Assembly: GCA_900554995.1 (NCBI GenBank)
Contig: USJJ01000078.1
Location: forward strand, 1-6,426
DNA length: 6,426 nucleotides
Origin: an uncultured Ruminococcus sp.
Lineage (GTDB): Bacteria; Bacillota; Clostridia; Oscillospirales; Acutalibacteraceae
Reading direction: 5' to 3'
Shown here: piece after piece, positions 1 to 6,058 of the stretch
Layout of the letters: each line of letters starts with the position of its first letter
Numbering within the stretch: the first letter of the stretch is position 1
Position numbers and translations under genes: made by a program
The notes under the pieces: generated by a model
Databases searched by the model: none
What the model saw: only the letters and a program-made list of their open reading frames with translations
What the model was told of the DNA's origin: nothing

Positions 1-1
1 C

Positions 2-1015
2 TGCAAGGGCACCGAGAAAGATGACCGTGCGGTTCTGTTTATTCTCATCTGCCTTGCTTGCTGGACGTTTTTGCCCGATTTCGGAAAAACTGCCCTCTGG
101 CTTACGGGAAGCATAAATTATCTTTGGAGCTCAGTTTTCCGCCTTGCGGTCCTTCTTCCGTTCAGGCTCTACGCCGACGGCAGGGAGGATAAAATTCCTT
201 GGCTTAAAGCCGTAATAATGACGGTTGCCTGCACATTGGCAGGTGCAACAAATGAAAACACAAGCGCTGCCTTTATCGGCGTCACTGTTCTTTTTATGAT
301 CTACTGCTGCTTGCATAAAAGGAAGCTCCCGATATGGTCTTTCACGGGTTTAATCGGCGCCCTCTGCGGATTCTTCTTTATGGTTTCGGCTCCCGGCAAT
401 TCAAGACGTGTCGATATCGGCGACGAGGTCGGCAATTCCGTCCTTTCAAGACTCACCAATATACCCGGAAATATGATCCTTTCCCTTTCCGTTTTTGCGG
501 GAGCGTTTGTTATCTGCACCGTCATCCTTTATATCTATGACCGAAAAAACGGTAACAAGGAAACAGGTGCCGCCCTTATTGCATTTCTCGGTGCAATCGG
601 TGCCGCAGCTGTTATGATCGCCTCGCCTCAGTTCCCGACGCGGGCATGGTTCGGCATTTATGTTTACGCAATGACAGCTGTCGGAATTCTTATTTACAGT
701 ATTATGCTGAACGAAAATTCCGCACGCAAACTTATTTTGATCGCTGTTGCGTTCTGGTCAATCTGGAGTGCTATGTCATACGTCCACACGGCTCAGGATA
801 TGAATAATCTCCGAACGTTCAATGTCAAGCGTGACACCTATATTGAGGAGCAAAAGGAGCTCGGAAATTACGATCTTGAGCTTGAAAAATACTACACCAC
901 CGATAAGCACGCACCGTCAATGAACAGCGCCGATATAACTGAAAACCCCGAACATTGGCGTAATATTACCTTTGCGATGCATTACGGTCTTAAAAGCGTT
1001 AAGACAAAGCAGTAA
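2..1015 (+). CDS. Polytopic membrane protein, DUF6056-like, 5'-truncated by the window edge
   Basis: The reading frame is open from the first complete codon (base 2) to the TAA at 1013-1015, so the true start lies upstream. A TTG at 71 has no ribosome binding site and falls inside a membrane segment, so I do not take it as the start. About eight hydrophobic segments are visible, separated by short loops such as LYADGREDK and YDRKNGNKE. A WLTGSINYLW motif sits near the N-terminal end of what is visible, followed by a TNEN motif and then SAPGN. The C-terminal tail is soluble and contains a NPEHWRNITFAMHYG-type stretch. From memory, this combination (W-x-TGAINYLW, NEN, APGN, W-N-x-A-x-YYG tail) matches the DUF6056 membrane proteins of Firmicutes, which have no established biochemical role that I know of. 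A role in surface polysaccharide or glycosyl transfer would be a guess. The gap to metF is only 25 bp with no terminator, so read-through is possible, but no functional link is evident. Confidence 0.75.
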   Translation, partial: CKGTEKDDRAVLFILICLACWTFLPDFGKTALWLTGSINYLWSSVFRLAVLLPFRLYADGREDKIPWLKAVIMTVACTLAGATNENTSAAFIGVTVLFMIYCCLHKRKLPIWSFTGLIGALCGFFFMVSAPGNSRRVDIGDEVGNSVLSRLTNIPGNMILSLSVFAGAFVICTVILYIYDRKNGNKETGAALIAFLGAIGAAAVMIASPQFPTRAWFGIYVYAMTAVGILIYSIMLNENSARKLILIAVAFWSIWSAMSYVHTAQDMNNLRTFNVKRDTYIEEQKELGNYDLELEKYYTTDKHAPSMNSADITENPEHWRNITFAMHYGLKSVKTKQ

Positions 1016-1024
1016 AAAGATCCC

Positions 1025-1032
1025 GAGGGGAG
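1025..1032 (+). promoter_or_regulatory. Ribosome binding site of metF
   Basis: GAGGGGAG lies 8 nt before the ATG at 1041. It decides the metF start: the earlier in-frame ATG at 972 has no such site, lies inside the upstream gene, and would add 23 residues not found in MetF proteins. Confidence 0.8.
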
Positions 1033-1040
1033 TTACCGAT

Positions 1041-1919
1041 ATGAAAATCACAGAAATTCTTAACAACGGAAAGATGTCCCTGTCGTTCGAGGTTTTTCCT
1101 CCGAAAACCGACACGGCTTTTGAGAGTGTGCGCCACGCTACACAGGAGATTGCAAAGCTGCGCCCCGCATATATGAGCATAACCTACGGTGCAGGCGGCG
1201 GAACCAGCCGCTATACTCTTGACATCGCTGAAAATATTATGAACGAATACGGTGTGCCGACACTTGCGCACCTAACCTGCGTTTCATCGTCCAAGAAAAC
1301 CGTTCACGAGCGAATTGCCGAAATGAACCGCAGAAATATAAAGAACGTTCTTGCTCTCAGGGGCGATATCCCCACTGAAATGATGGATGAGGACAGAAGT
1401 AAATGGGATCACCGCTATGCCGTTGACCTCATTCGTGAGATTAAGGAAAGCGGATATGATTTCTGCATCGGCGGCGCCTGCTATCCTGAAATTCACCCCG
1501 AAAGCATCAATCAGAAAGAAGACATCAAGCATCTTAAGGAAAAGGTTGACGCAGGCTGTGAATTCCTCACAACACAGATGTTCTTTGACAATAATCTGCT
1601 CTACAACTTCCTTTATAAAATCCGTGAGGCAGGGATAACCGTACCGATTGTTGCGGGAATTATGCCGATCACCAATGCAAAGCAGGTTGACAGAGCAATC
1701 AAGCTCTCGGGCTCGTTTATGCCGCAGAGATTTAAAAGCCTTGTTGACAAATTCGGTTCCAATCCGCTTGCAATGAAACAGGCAGGTATCGCATACGCAA
1801 CCGATCAGATAATCGACCTCTACGCAAACGGCATTGAAAATGTTCACGTATATTCGATGAACAAGCCCGACGTTGCGGAAAAGATACAGTCAAACCTTTC
1901 GGACATTTTGGGAAAATAA
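1041..1919 (+). CDS. metF: Methylenetetrahydrofolate reductase
   Basis: This 292-residue cytoplasmic flavoprotein reduces 5,10-methylene-THF to 5-methyl-THF, the methyl donor for MetH. The length fits bacterial MetF, a single FAD-binding TIM barrel without the C-terminal regulatory domain of eukaryotic enzymes. Family landmarks are present in order: SFEVFPPK with the catalytic glutamate at residue 17 (E. coli Glu28), ITYGAGGG at 47-54, the THLTC-like HLTC at 77-80, ALRGD at 105-109 with the flavin-facing Asp109 (E. coli Asp120), GGACYPE at 144-150, and FLTTQMFFD at 175-183 with the folate-contacting Gln179 (E. coli Gln183). PIVAGIMPI follows in the C-terminal half. The start at 1041 is set by the ribosome binding site at 1025-1032. 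The stop is one base from the next start, so the three met genes are almost certainly cotranscribed. No MetV (zinc-containing partner) gene is in the window. No riboswitch fits in the 25 bp upstream, so control probably comes from further upstream. Confidence 0.96.
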   Translation: MKITEILNNGKMSLSFEVFPPKTDTAFESVRHATQEIAKLRPAYMSITYGAGGGTSRYTLDIAENIMNEYGVPTLAHLTCVSSSKKTVHERIAEMNRRNIKNVLALRGDIPTEMMDEDRSKWDHRYAVDLIREIKESGYDFCIGGACYPEIHPESINQKEDIKHLKEKVDAGCEFLTTQMFFDNNLLYNFLYKIREAGITVPIVAGIMPITNAKQVDRAIKLSGSFMPQRFKSLVDKFGSNPLAMKQAGIAYATDQIIDLYANGIENVHVYSMNKPDVAEKIQSNLSDILGK

Positions 1920-1920
1920 G

Positions 1921-2517
1921 ATGAACACGGTATATACATTATTCTTTGCAGAGCCTGCGGTTAAAAAAAAGGAAATATTACGATATATGTCCTCGGTGGG
2001 CGGCGAAAACGATCTTGATTCCTTGATAGATGAATGTATTGAGGAAGCACGCAGTGTTCTTGAATACAAGGTCTGTTACTGTATTTTACCGCTGAGCATC
2101 GACGCAAGCAGAATAATTCTTCCCTGCGGTGAAATAACAAGCGGCAATCTTGCAAAAAATCTCCGTGGCTGCAAGAAGGTTATTGTCTTTGCGGCAACTG
2201 TCGGCGTGGGAATAGATCGGCTTATTGCAAAATATTCAAGGCTATCTCCTGCCAAGGCATTCTGTTTTCAGGCTCTCGGTGCGGAGCGTGTTGAAGCGCT
2301 CTGTGACGACTTTTGTTTGGGAATGGGCAAGAACAGACGTCTGCGGCCGAGATTCAGTCCCGGCTACGGAGATCTTCCGCTTGAAACGCAGAAAATGATC
2401 TTCCCCCTGCTTGACTGTCCGAAAAGGATCGGCATTTCTCTCGGCGATTCTCTGCTGATGTCACCTTCGAAATCCGTAACCGCATTTGTCGGTATACAAC
2501 AGGAAGTGGTTCAATGA
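1921..2517 (+). CDS. Stand-alone methionine synthase activation-domain protein
   Basis: This 198-residue protein resembles the C-terminal SAM-binding reactivation domain of cobalamin-dependent methionine synthase, encoded here as its own gene. In E. coli MetH that domain binds SAM and lets flavodoxin-reduced cob(II)alamin be remethylated after oxidative inactivation. The key motif is RFSPGYGDLP at 144-153, corresponding to the R-x-x-PGY-x-x-x-P SAM-binding signature. Other family features are QALGAERVEALCD at 117-129 and the C-terminal IGISL...LMSPSKSVTAFVGI block (170-192). The N-terminal ~50 residues are helical and less recognisable. The start at 1921 follows the metF stop by one base, with a weak GGGAAAA upstream. 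An in-frame ATG at 1873 lies inside metF and is unlikely. The gene ends in an ATGA overlap with metH, which lacks this domain. Inference: it acts in trans on that MetH, as proposed for the separately encoded activation domain of Thermotoga maritima (TM0269). Confidence 0.9.
   Translation: MNTVYTLFFAEPAVKKKEILRYMSSVGGENDLDSLIDECIEEARSVLEYKVCYCILPLSIDASRIILPCGEITSGNLAKNLRGCKKVIVFAATVGVGIDRLIAKYSRLSPAKAFCFQALGAERVEALCDDFCLGMGKNRRLRPRFSPGYGDLPLETQKMIFPLLDCPKRIGISLGDSLLMSPSKSVTAFVGIQQEVVQ
2501..2509 (+). promoter_or_regulatory. Ribosome binding site of metH inside the preceding gene
   Basis: AGGAAGTGG lies 4 nt before the metH ATG and within the last codons of the activation-domain gene. Together with the ATGA stop/start overlap (2514-2517) this points to translational coupling of the two proteins. 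Confidence 0.65.
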
Positions 2518-4886
2518 ACATTCGTGATTTTATAAAAAATAATATTGTTTATCTCGACGGAGGTATGGGAACACTTCTGCAAAAGAGCGGATTACAGCCC
2601 GGAGAGCTTCCCGAGAAATGGAACATATCCCATCCCGAAACAATTTGTGAAATTCATAGGAGCTACTATGACAGCGGCAGTAATGTTGTCAACACCAACA
2701 CATTCGGTGCAAACATTCTGAAATTCAGCCGTGAAGAGCTTGATGAAATTATCCGTCACGCAGTTGAAAATGCCGCAAAGGCAAAAGAGTTTTCTTCCGG
2801 AACACAGCAAAAATTCATTGCTCTCGATGTCGGTCCGACGGGCAAGCTGCTCAAGCCGCTCGGCGATCTCGACTTTGATAAAGCGGTTGAAATATTCTCC
2901 GAGACAATCAAAATCGGCGCAAAATACGGGGTCGATCTTATAACAATAGAAACAATGAACGACAGTTACGAGACAAAGGCGGCGGTGCTTGCCGCCAAAG
3001 AGAGCTGTGACCTGCCGATCCTCGTAACCAACGCCTACGGCGAAAACGGACGGCTTATGACGGGTGCGGATTCCGCCGTTATGGTTGCAATGCTTGAGGG
3101 AATGGGCGTTGACGCAATCGGCGCAAACTGTTCTCTCGGTCCGAAACAGCTTGCCGGCGTTATGGACGAGCTTTTGAAGTACAGCTCCGTGCCTGTCGTT
3201 TTCAAGCCGAACGCAGGTCTGCCGAAGAGTGAAAACGGAGTCACTTTCTATGATGTCGACGCCGATGACTTTGCCGAGGATATAAAAAAATCCGTTGAAA
3301 ACGGAGTGAGAATAGTCGGCGGGTGCTGCGGCACAACGCCCGAATATATTAAAAAGGTTCATGAGCTAACCTGTGATCTGAAACCGAAAACGGTTGAAAA
3401 GAAAAATTATTCGGTCATAACCTCATACAACAAGGCTGTCTTCTTCGGCCAAAAGCCCGTTTTGATCGGAGAAAGAATCAATCCGACCGGTAAAAAGCGA
3501 TTCAAGCAGGCTCTTGCAGAAAAAGATATCGGATATATTTTGCAGGAAGCTGTCAATCAGCAGGCAAAGGGTGTTCACGTCCTCGATGTCAATGTCGGAC
3601 TTCCCGGAATTGACGAAAAGGCGATGCTCACCGACTCGGTCTGCGAACTGCAATGCGTAACCGATCTTCCGCTTCAGCTCGACTCCTCCGATCCCATTGC
3701 GATGGAAAGCGCACTTCGCCGATACAACGGCAAGGCGATGGTCAACTCCGTCAACGGCAAGGAAGAAAGTATGCGTGCGGTCTTTCCGCTCGTCAAAAAA
3801 TACGGCGGATTTACCGTTGCACTGACGCTCGACGAGAGCGGAATCCCCTCCACTGTTGAGGGCAGAATGAAAATTGCCGAAAAGATTCTTGCCACTGCGG
3901 CGGAATACGGAATTGATAAAAAGGATATTATTTTCGATCCGCTTGCAATGACCGTCAGTGCGGACAAAATGTCGGCGGTCACAACACTTGAAACCGTCAA
4001 GAGAATAACAGAAAACCTCGGATGCAACGCATCGCTCGGCGTCTCAAACGTTTCGTTCGGTCTGCCGTCAAGAGAGCTCGTCAACGCATCGTTCTTCACT
4101 GCCGCAATGGAAAACGGACTTTCTGCGGCGATTATGAATCCGTATTCCGAGCGTATGCTCGAAGCGTATTACAGCTTTAACGTTATCAAGGGTCTCGATG
4201 ACAATTGTATGGATTTTATTAATTTCACCGCAAATCGTGAGGCCGTCACAGCCGCTAAGCCGGAGACGGATCTCACCCTCAAGGGTGCAATAGAAAAAGG
4301 TTTGAAAGAAAAGGCGGCAGAAATAACGGCGGTGATGCTTTCCGACAATGCGCCGCTTGATATAGTCAATCTTCACGTTATCCCGGCACTCGATGAGGTC
4401 GGAAAAGGCTTCGAAGCAAAGAAGCTCTTTCTGCCACAGCTTCTTATGAGCGCAGAGGCAGCAAAGGCGGCGTTTGAGGTTATAAAATCTCATATGGCAA
4501 CCGACGGCGAAAGCGTAAAAAAGGGCTCGGTCGTCATTGCCACTGTATACGGTGATATCCACGATATCGGCAAAAATATTGTAAAGCTGCTGCTTGAAAA
4601 CTACGGCTACAATGTTATCGACCTCGGTAAAAATGTTCCTCCCGAGGACATTCTGGAGGCTGTTGTCAGGGAACACGCTCCGCTTGCGGGTCTCAGTGCG
4701 CTTATGACAACAACCGTCCCGGCAATGGAGGCTACGGTGAAGCTGCTCAACGAGAACGCTCCGTGGTGCAAAACCATTGTCGGCGGTGCGGTGCTGACGC
4801 AGGAATACGCCGATAAAATAGGCGCCGACAAGTATTCTGCCGACGCAATGGAAACCGTCCGCTATGCGGAAGAGGTTATAGGGTAA
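2514..4886 (+). CDS. metH: Cobalamin-dependent methionine synthase, lacking the activation domain
   Basis: This 790-residue cytoplasmic enzyme transfers the methyl group of 5-methyl-THF via methylcobalamin to homocysteine. Domains run in order. The homocysteine-binding domain (about 1-290) has DGGMGTLLQ at 15-23 and the zinc ligands Cys206 (GANCSLGP), Cys271 and Cys272 (GGCCGTTP). The pterin-binding domain (about 315-560) has LIGERINPTG at 317-326, LDVNVG at 357-362, LQLDSSD at 387-393, MVNSVNG at 409-415 and GVSNVSFGLPSR at 509-520. The cobalamin cap domain (about 586-660) has the FLPQLLMSAEA helix. The cobalamin-binding Rossmann domain (about 671-790) has GDIHDIGKN at 680-688, where His683 is the expected lower cobalt ligand, then GLSALMTTT at 727-734 and the VGGAVLT loop at 756-762. 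The protein stops right after this fourth domain, about 400 residues short of E. coli MetH (over 1,200). The missing SAM/activation domain is encoded immediately upstream. The start at 2514 overlaps the previous stop, and a terminator follows within 10 bases. Confidence 0.97.
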   Translation: MNIRDFIKNNIVYLDGGMGTLLQKSGLQPGELPEKWNISHPETICEIHRSYYDSGSNVVNTNTFGANILKFSREELDEIIRHAVENAAKAKEFSSGTQQKFIALDVGPTGKLLKPLGDLDFDKAVEIFSETIKIGAKYGVDLITIETMNDSYETKAAVLAAKESCDLPILVTNAYGENGRLMTGADSAVMVAMLEGMGVDAIGANCSLGPKQLAGVMDELLKYSSVPVVFKPNAGLPKSENGVTFYDVDADDFAEDIKKSVENGVRIVGGCCGTTPEYIKKVHELTCDLKPKTVEKKNYSVITSYNKAVFFGQKPVLIGERINPTGKKRFKQALAEKDIGYILQEAVNQQAKGVHVLDVNVGLPGIDEKAMLTDSVCELQCVTDLPLQLDSSDPIAMESALRRYNGKAMVNSVNGKEESMRAVFPLVKKYGGFTVALTLDESGIPSTVEGRMKIAEKILATAAEYGIDKKDIIFDPLAMTVSADKMSAVTTLETVKRITENLGCNASLGVSNVSFGLPSRELVNASFFTAAMENGLSAAIMNPYSERMLEAYYSFNVIKGLDDNCMDFINFTANREAVTAAKPETDLTLKGAIEKGLKEKAAEITAVMLSDNAPLDIVNLHVIPALDEVGKGFEAKKLFLPQLLMSAEAAKAAFEVIKSHMATDGESVKKGSVVIATVYGDIHDIGKNIVKLLLENYGYNVIDLGKNVPPEDILEAVVREHAPLAGLSALMTTTVPAMEATVKLLNENAPWCKTIVGGAVLTQEYADKIGADKYSADAMETVRYAEEVIG

Positions 4887-4893
4887 TCATTTT

Positions 4894-4920
4894 AAGCGGC
4901 GGTGATCCGTCGCTTTTTTT
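4894..4920 (+). terminator. Intrinsic terminator of the met operon
   Basis: A 9-bp stem (4894-4902 with 4907-4915, one G-T wobble) closed by a TGAT loop runs into a seven-T tract (4914-4920). It begins 8 bases after the metH stop, so it ends the metF-metH transcript. Confidence 0.9.
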
Positions 4921-4957
4921 GTGCAAGCCGGATCAAGCTACTCGGGAAAATCTCCTG

Positions 4958-4963
4958 TATAAT
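4958..4963 (+). promoter_or_regulatory. Candidate -10 box (TATAAT) for the degraded AraC-type gene
   Basis: A perfect TATAAT sits 34 bases before the ATG at 4992 and just downstream of the met terminator, where a promoter for the next gene is expected. No good -35 hexamer is seen at the usual 16-18 bp spacing, so the call rests on the -10 box and position. An 11-base palindrome (TCAACAGTTGA, 4968-4978) would lie at or next to the transcription start. Confidence 0.45.
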
Positions 4964-4979
4964 TATCTCAACAGTTGAA

Positions 4980-4987
4980 AGAGGTGG
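4980..4987 (+). promoter_or_regulatory. Ribosome binding site of the degraded AraC-type gene
   Basis: AGAGGTGG lies 4 nt before the ATG at 4992. It fixes that ATG as the original start, since an earlier in-frame ATG at 4902 would fall inside the terminator hairpin of the met operon. Confidence 0.65.
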
Positions 4988-4991
4988 CACA

Positions 4992-5173
4992 ATGTACGAC
5001 TGGTACAAAAACATTCAGACTATCGTTGACGAAATTGAACTTTGCATAAAAAGACGGGACGATGAAATGCCGCATCGGGCTATGAGCTTGACACTTCACA
5101 GGGCAGAGTTTTTTATTTCTACCACGACTGCAAGCGTTTCTGGAAATATATTCGTCCGGTACGCAAGGTGTAA
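4992..5173 (+). pseudogene. AraC-family/GyrI-like transcriptional regulator, internally deleted and frameshifted remnant
   Basis: Two ends of one protein family are joined with the middle missing. From the ATG at 4992 the first ~25 codons (4992-5066) read MYDWYKNIQTIVDEIELCIK, then RRDDE. This is the N-terminal helix that precedes the first helix-turn-helix in a common clostridial AraC-type family carrying a C-terminal GyrI-like ligand domain. From about 5069, in a frame shifted by two bases, codons read AASGYELDTSQGRVFYFYHD, then a tail ending WKYIRPVRKV, with a TAA at 5171-5173. This closely matches the extreme C-terminus of the same family (...GYxFDTxPGRxxYFYFDPERFWKYIRPVRK). About 60 codons remain of a protein usually near 300 residues, so both helix-turn-helix motifs and most of the ligand domain are lost. 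The start frame itself runs on to a TAA at 5178-5180 (62 codons), but after the junction it resembles nothing. Promoter-like and ribosome binding signals upstream are intact. Family identification is from memory of the conserved ends; the deletion is inferred. Confidence 0.8.
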
Positions 5174-5186
5174 AATATAAAATTGA

Positions 5187-5220
5187 GGCTGTCGCTCAAA
5201 AGCGGCAGCCCCTTTGTTTT
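5187..5220. terminator. Bidirectional terminator between convergent genes
   Basis: A 10-bp stem (5187-5196 with 5201-5210, one T-G wobble) with a CAAA loop is followed on the + strand by a T-rich stretch (TTTGTTTTATTT). Read on the - strand it is followed by CAATTTTATATTTTA-type sequence. It sits 9 bases beyond the tam stop on one side and 13 bases beyond the end of the AraC remnant on the other, so it can serve both. Confidence 0.8.
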
Positions 5221-5986
5221 ATTTCTTTGCGGTAAAGAATATCCTCGGCATTTTAAGAATTATTGAGCCGTTCTCACGTCTCGGGAAATTTTCCGAAATT
5301 ATCTCGCTTAGATCCGCAAGAAATCTCGGCTTTTCCTCATCGTTGAGCATATCGAGATACGGGCGTAGTCCGCTGCCCTTATACCATTCGATCACTCCGT
5401 CGTGCGATGAAACAGTATGGTAATACGTCGTTTCCCATATATTAAAATCCCTACTCAACCCGCTGAGAATGTCATAGTATTCCTCGGGGAAAAGATTGTG
5501 AAAATTATGAATTACCGAGAGCTTCTTCCACTCCCTCGTGTCCACCAAAAGATTCAGGAGACGGTAAAACGGCGCTTCCTGAATATACGGAATCTGCACC
5601 GCAAGAGTGCCGCCCTCACTGAGTTCGTCGAAAAATGCAGGAATCAGCTTCCTGTGATCGGGAATCCAGTGAATACAGGCGTTTGAAAAAACAAGGTCAA
5701 ACTTTCCGCCGAGCTTGTCGAGATCATCGGGAACGGAGCTTTTCTCAAACTTCAGCTCGGGATAAGTCGCCCTCGCCTTTTCCAGCATATCCTCCGAATA
5801 ATCAATGCCGAGAATCTCGGCCTCGCCGAAACGTTCCGCCAGCTTTTTGGTGCTGTTTCCGGGTCCGCAGCCGAGATCAAGAATACGGTTCGGTGAAATT
5901 GAGTCGAGACGACTAATAAGATCAGCGGACGGCTGAGTGCGTTCCGCTCCGAATTTCATATATTGATTTGAGTTCCAGTCAGACAT
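5219..5986 (-). CDS. tam: Trans-aconitate 2-methyltransferase homologue, SAM-dependent
   Basis: This 255-residue cytoplasmic class I SAM-dependent methyltransferase is close in length to E. coli Tam (252) and parallels it along the whole chain. In order: MSDWN..QYMKFGAERTQP at 1-19; motif I ILDLGCGPGNS at 35-45; the acidic residue ending strand 2, Asp62, in LGIDYSEDML; FDLVFSNACIHWIPDH at the motif IV position; LAVQIP; YYDILSGL; IWETTYYHTVSSHD; IEWYKGSGLRPYLDML; and the C-terminal ENGSIILKMPRIFFTAKK. E. coli Tam methylates trans-aconitate, an inhibitory isomer of cis-aconitate. Substrate identity here is inferred from homology. The ATG at 5984-5986 is chosen because AAGGAGGA (5993-6000) lies at normal spacing; the ATG at 5990-5992 would directly abut it, and the in-frame start at 6019 precedes it. 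The gap to the hisE stop is 72 bp, with a poor TATAGT-like -10 (6032-6037, - strand) and no terminator. It may be cotranscribed with hisE or have its own weak promoter. Confidence 0.88.
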   Translation of the reverse strand: MSDWNSNQYMKFGAERTQPSADLISRLDSISPNRILDLGCGPGNSTKKLAERFGEAEILGIDYSEDMLEKARATYPELKFEKSSVPDDLDKLGGKFDLVFSNACIHWIPDHRKLIPAFFDELSEGGTLAVQIPYIQEAPFYRLLNLLVDTREWKKLSVIHNFHNLFPEEYYDILSGLSRDFNIWETTYYHTVSSHDGVIEWYKGSGLRPYLDMLNDEEKPRFLADLSEIISENFPRRENGSIILKMPRIFFTAKK

Positions 5987-5992
5987 AATCAT

Positions 5993-6000
5993 TCCTCCTT
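5993..6000 (-). promoter_or_regulatory. Ribosome binding site of tam
   Basis: AAGGAGGA on the - strand, a near-perfect Shine-Dalgarno sequence, lies 6 bases before the ATG at 5986. It excludes the two earlier in-frame start codons (5992 and 6019). Confidence 0.85.
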
Positions 6001-6058
6001 CAGGCACTTCGTAAAGCATTGCCTTAAAATAACTATATCAAAAATGTCGAGAGTTATA

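Noticed and set aside
71..73. TTG at 71 as the start of the membrane protein
   Set aside because: The frame is open to base 2, there is no Shine-Dalgarno sequence, and the upstream codons encode a hydrophobic segment that fits the same protein.
972..1040. Longer metF start at the ATG at 972
   Set aside because: It overlaps the end of the preceding gene, lacks a ribosome binding site, and adds 23 residues foreign to MetF. The ATG at 1041 has GAGGGGAG at proper spacing.
2592..3362. 256-codon open frame antisense to metH, and other long - strand frames at 1284-1847, 3674-4099 and 4068-4676
   Set aside because: They lie wholly opposite well-identified coding sequence, have no ribosome binding sites or recognisable domains, and are explained by codon bias of the real genes.
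4555..4572. Repeated GATATC elements inside metH
   Set aside because: They encode the conserved D-I-H-D-I-G cobalamin-ligand motif, so the repetition follows from the protein sequence.
4902..5180. A 92-codon gene starting at the ATG at 4902
   Set aside because: The start lies within the met operon terminator hairpin. The real signal begins at 4992, and the part after about 5066 is the wrong frame of an AraC-type C-terminus.
5417..5916. Two + strand open frames (5417-5686 and 5635-5916) opposite tam
   Set aside because: They are antisense to the clear tam coding sequence and have no recognisable protein features or ribosome binding sites.
6001..6058. Promoter or terminator between hisE and tam
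   Set aside because: The stretch is AT-rich and contains a TGATATA repeat and a poor TATAGT-like box, but no hairpin with a T-tract and no convincing -35/-10 pair, so nothing is called separately.
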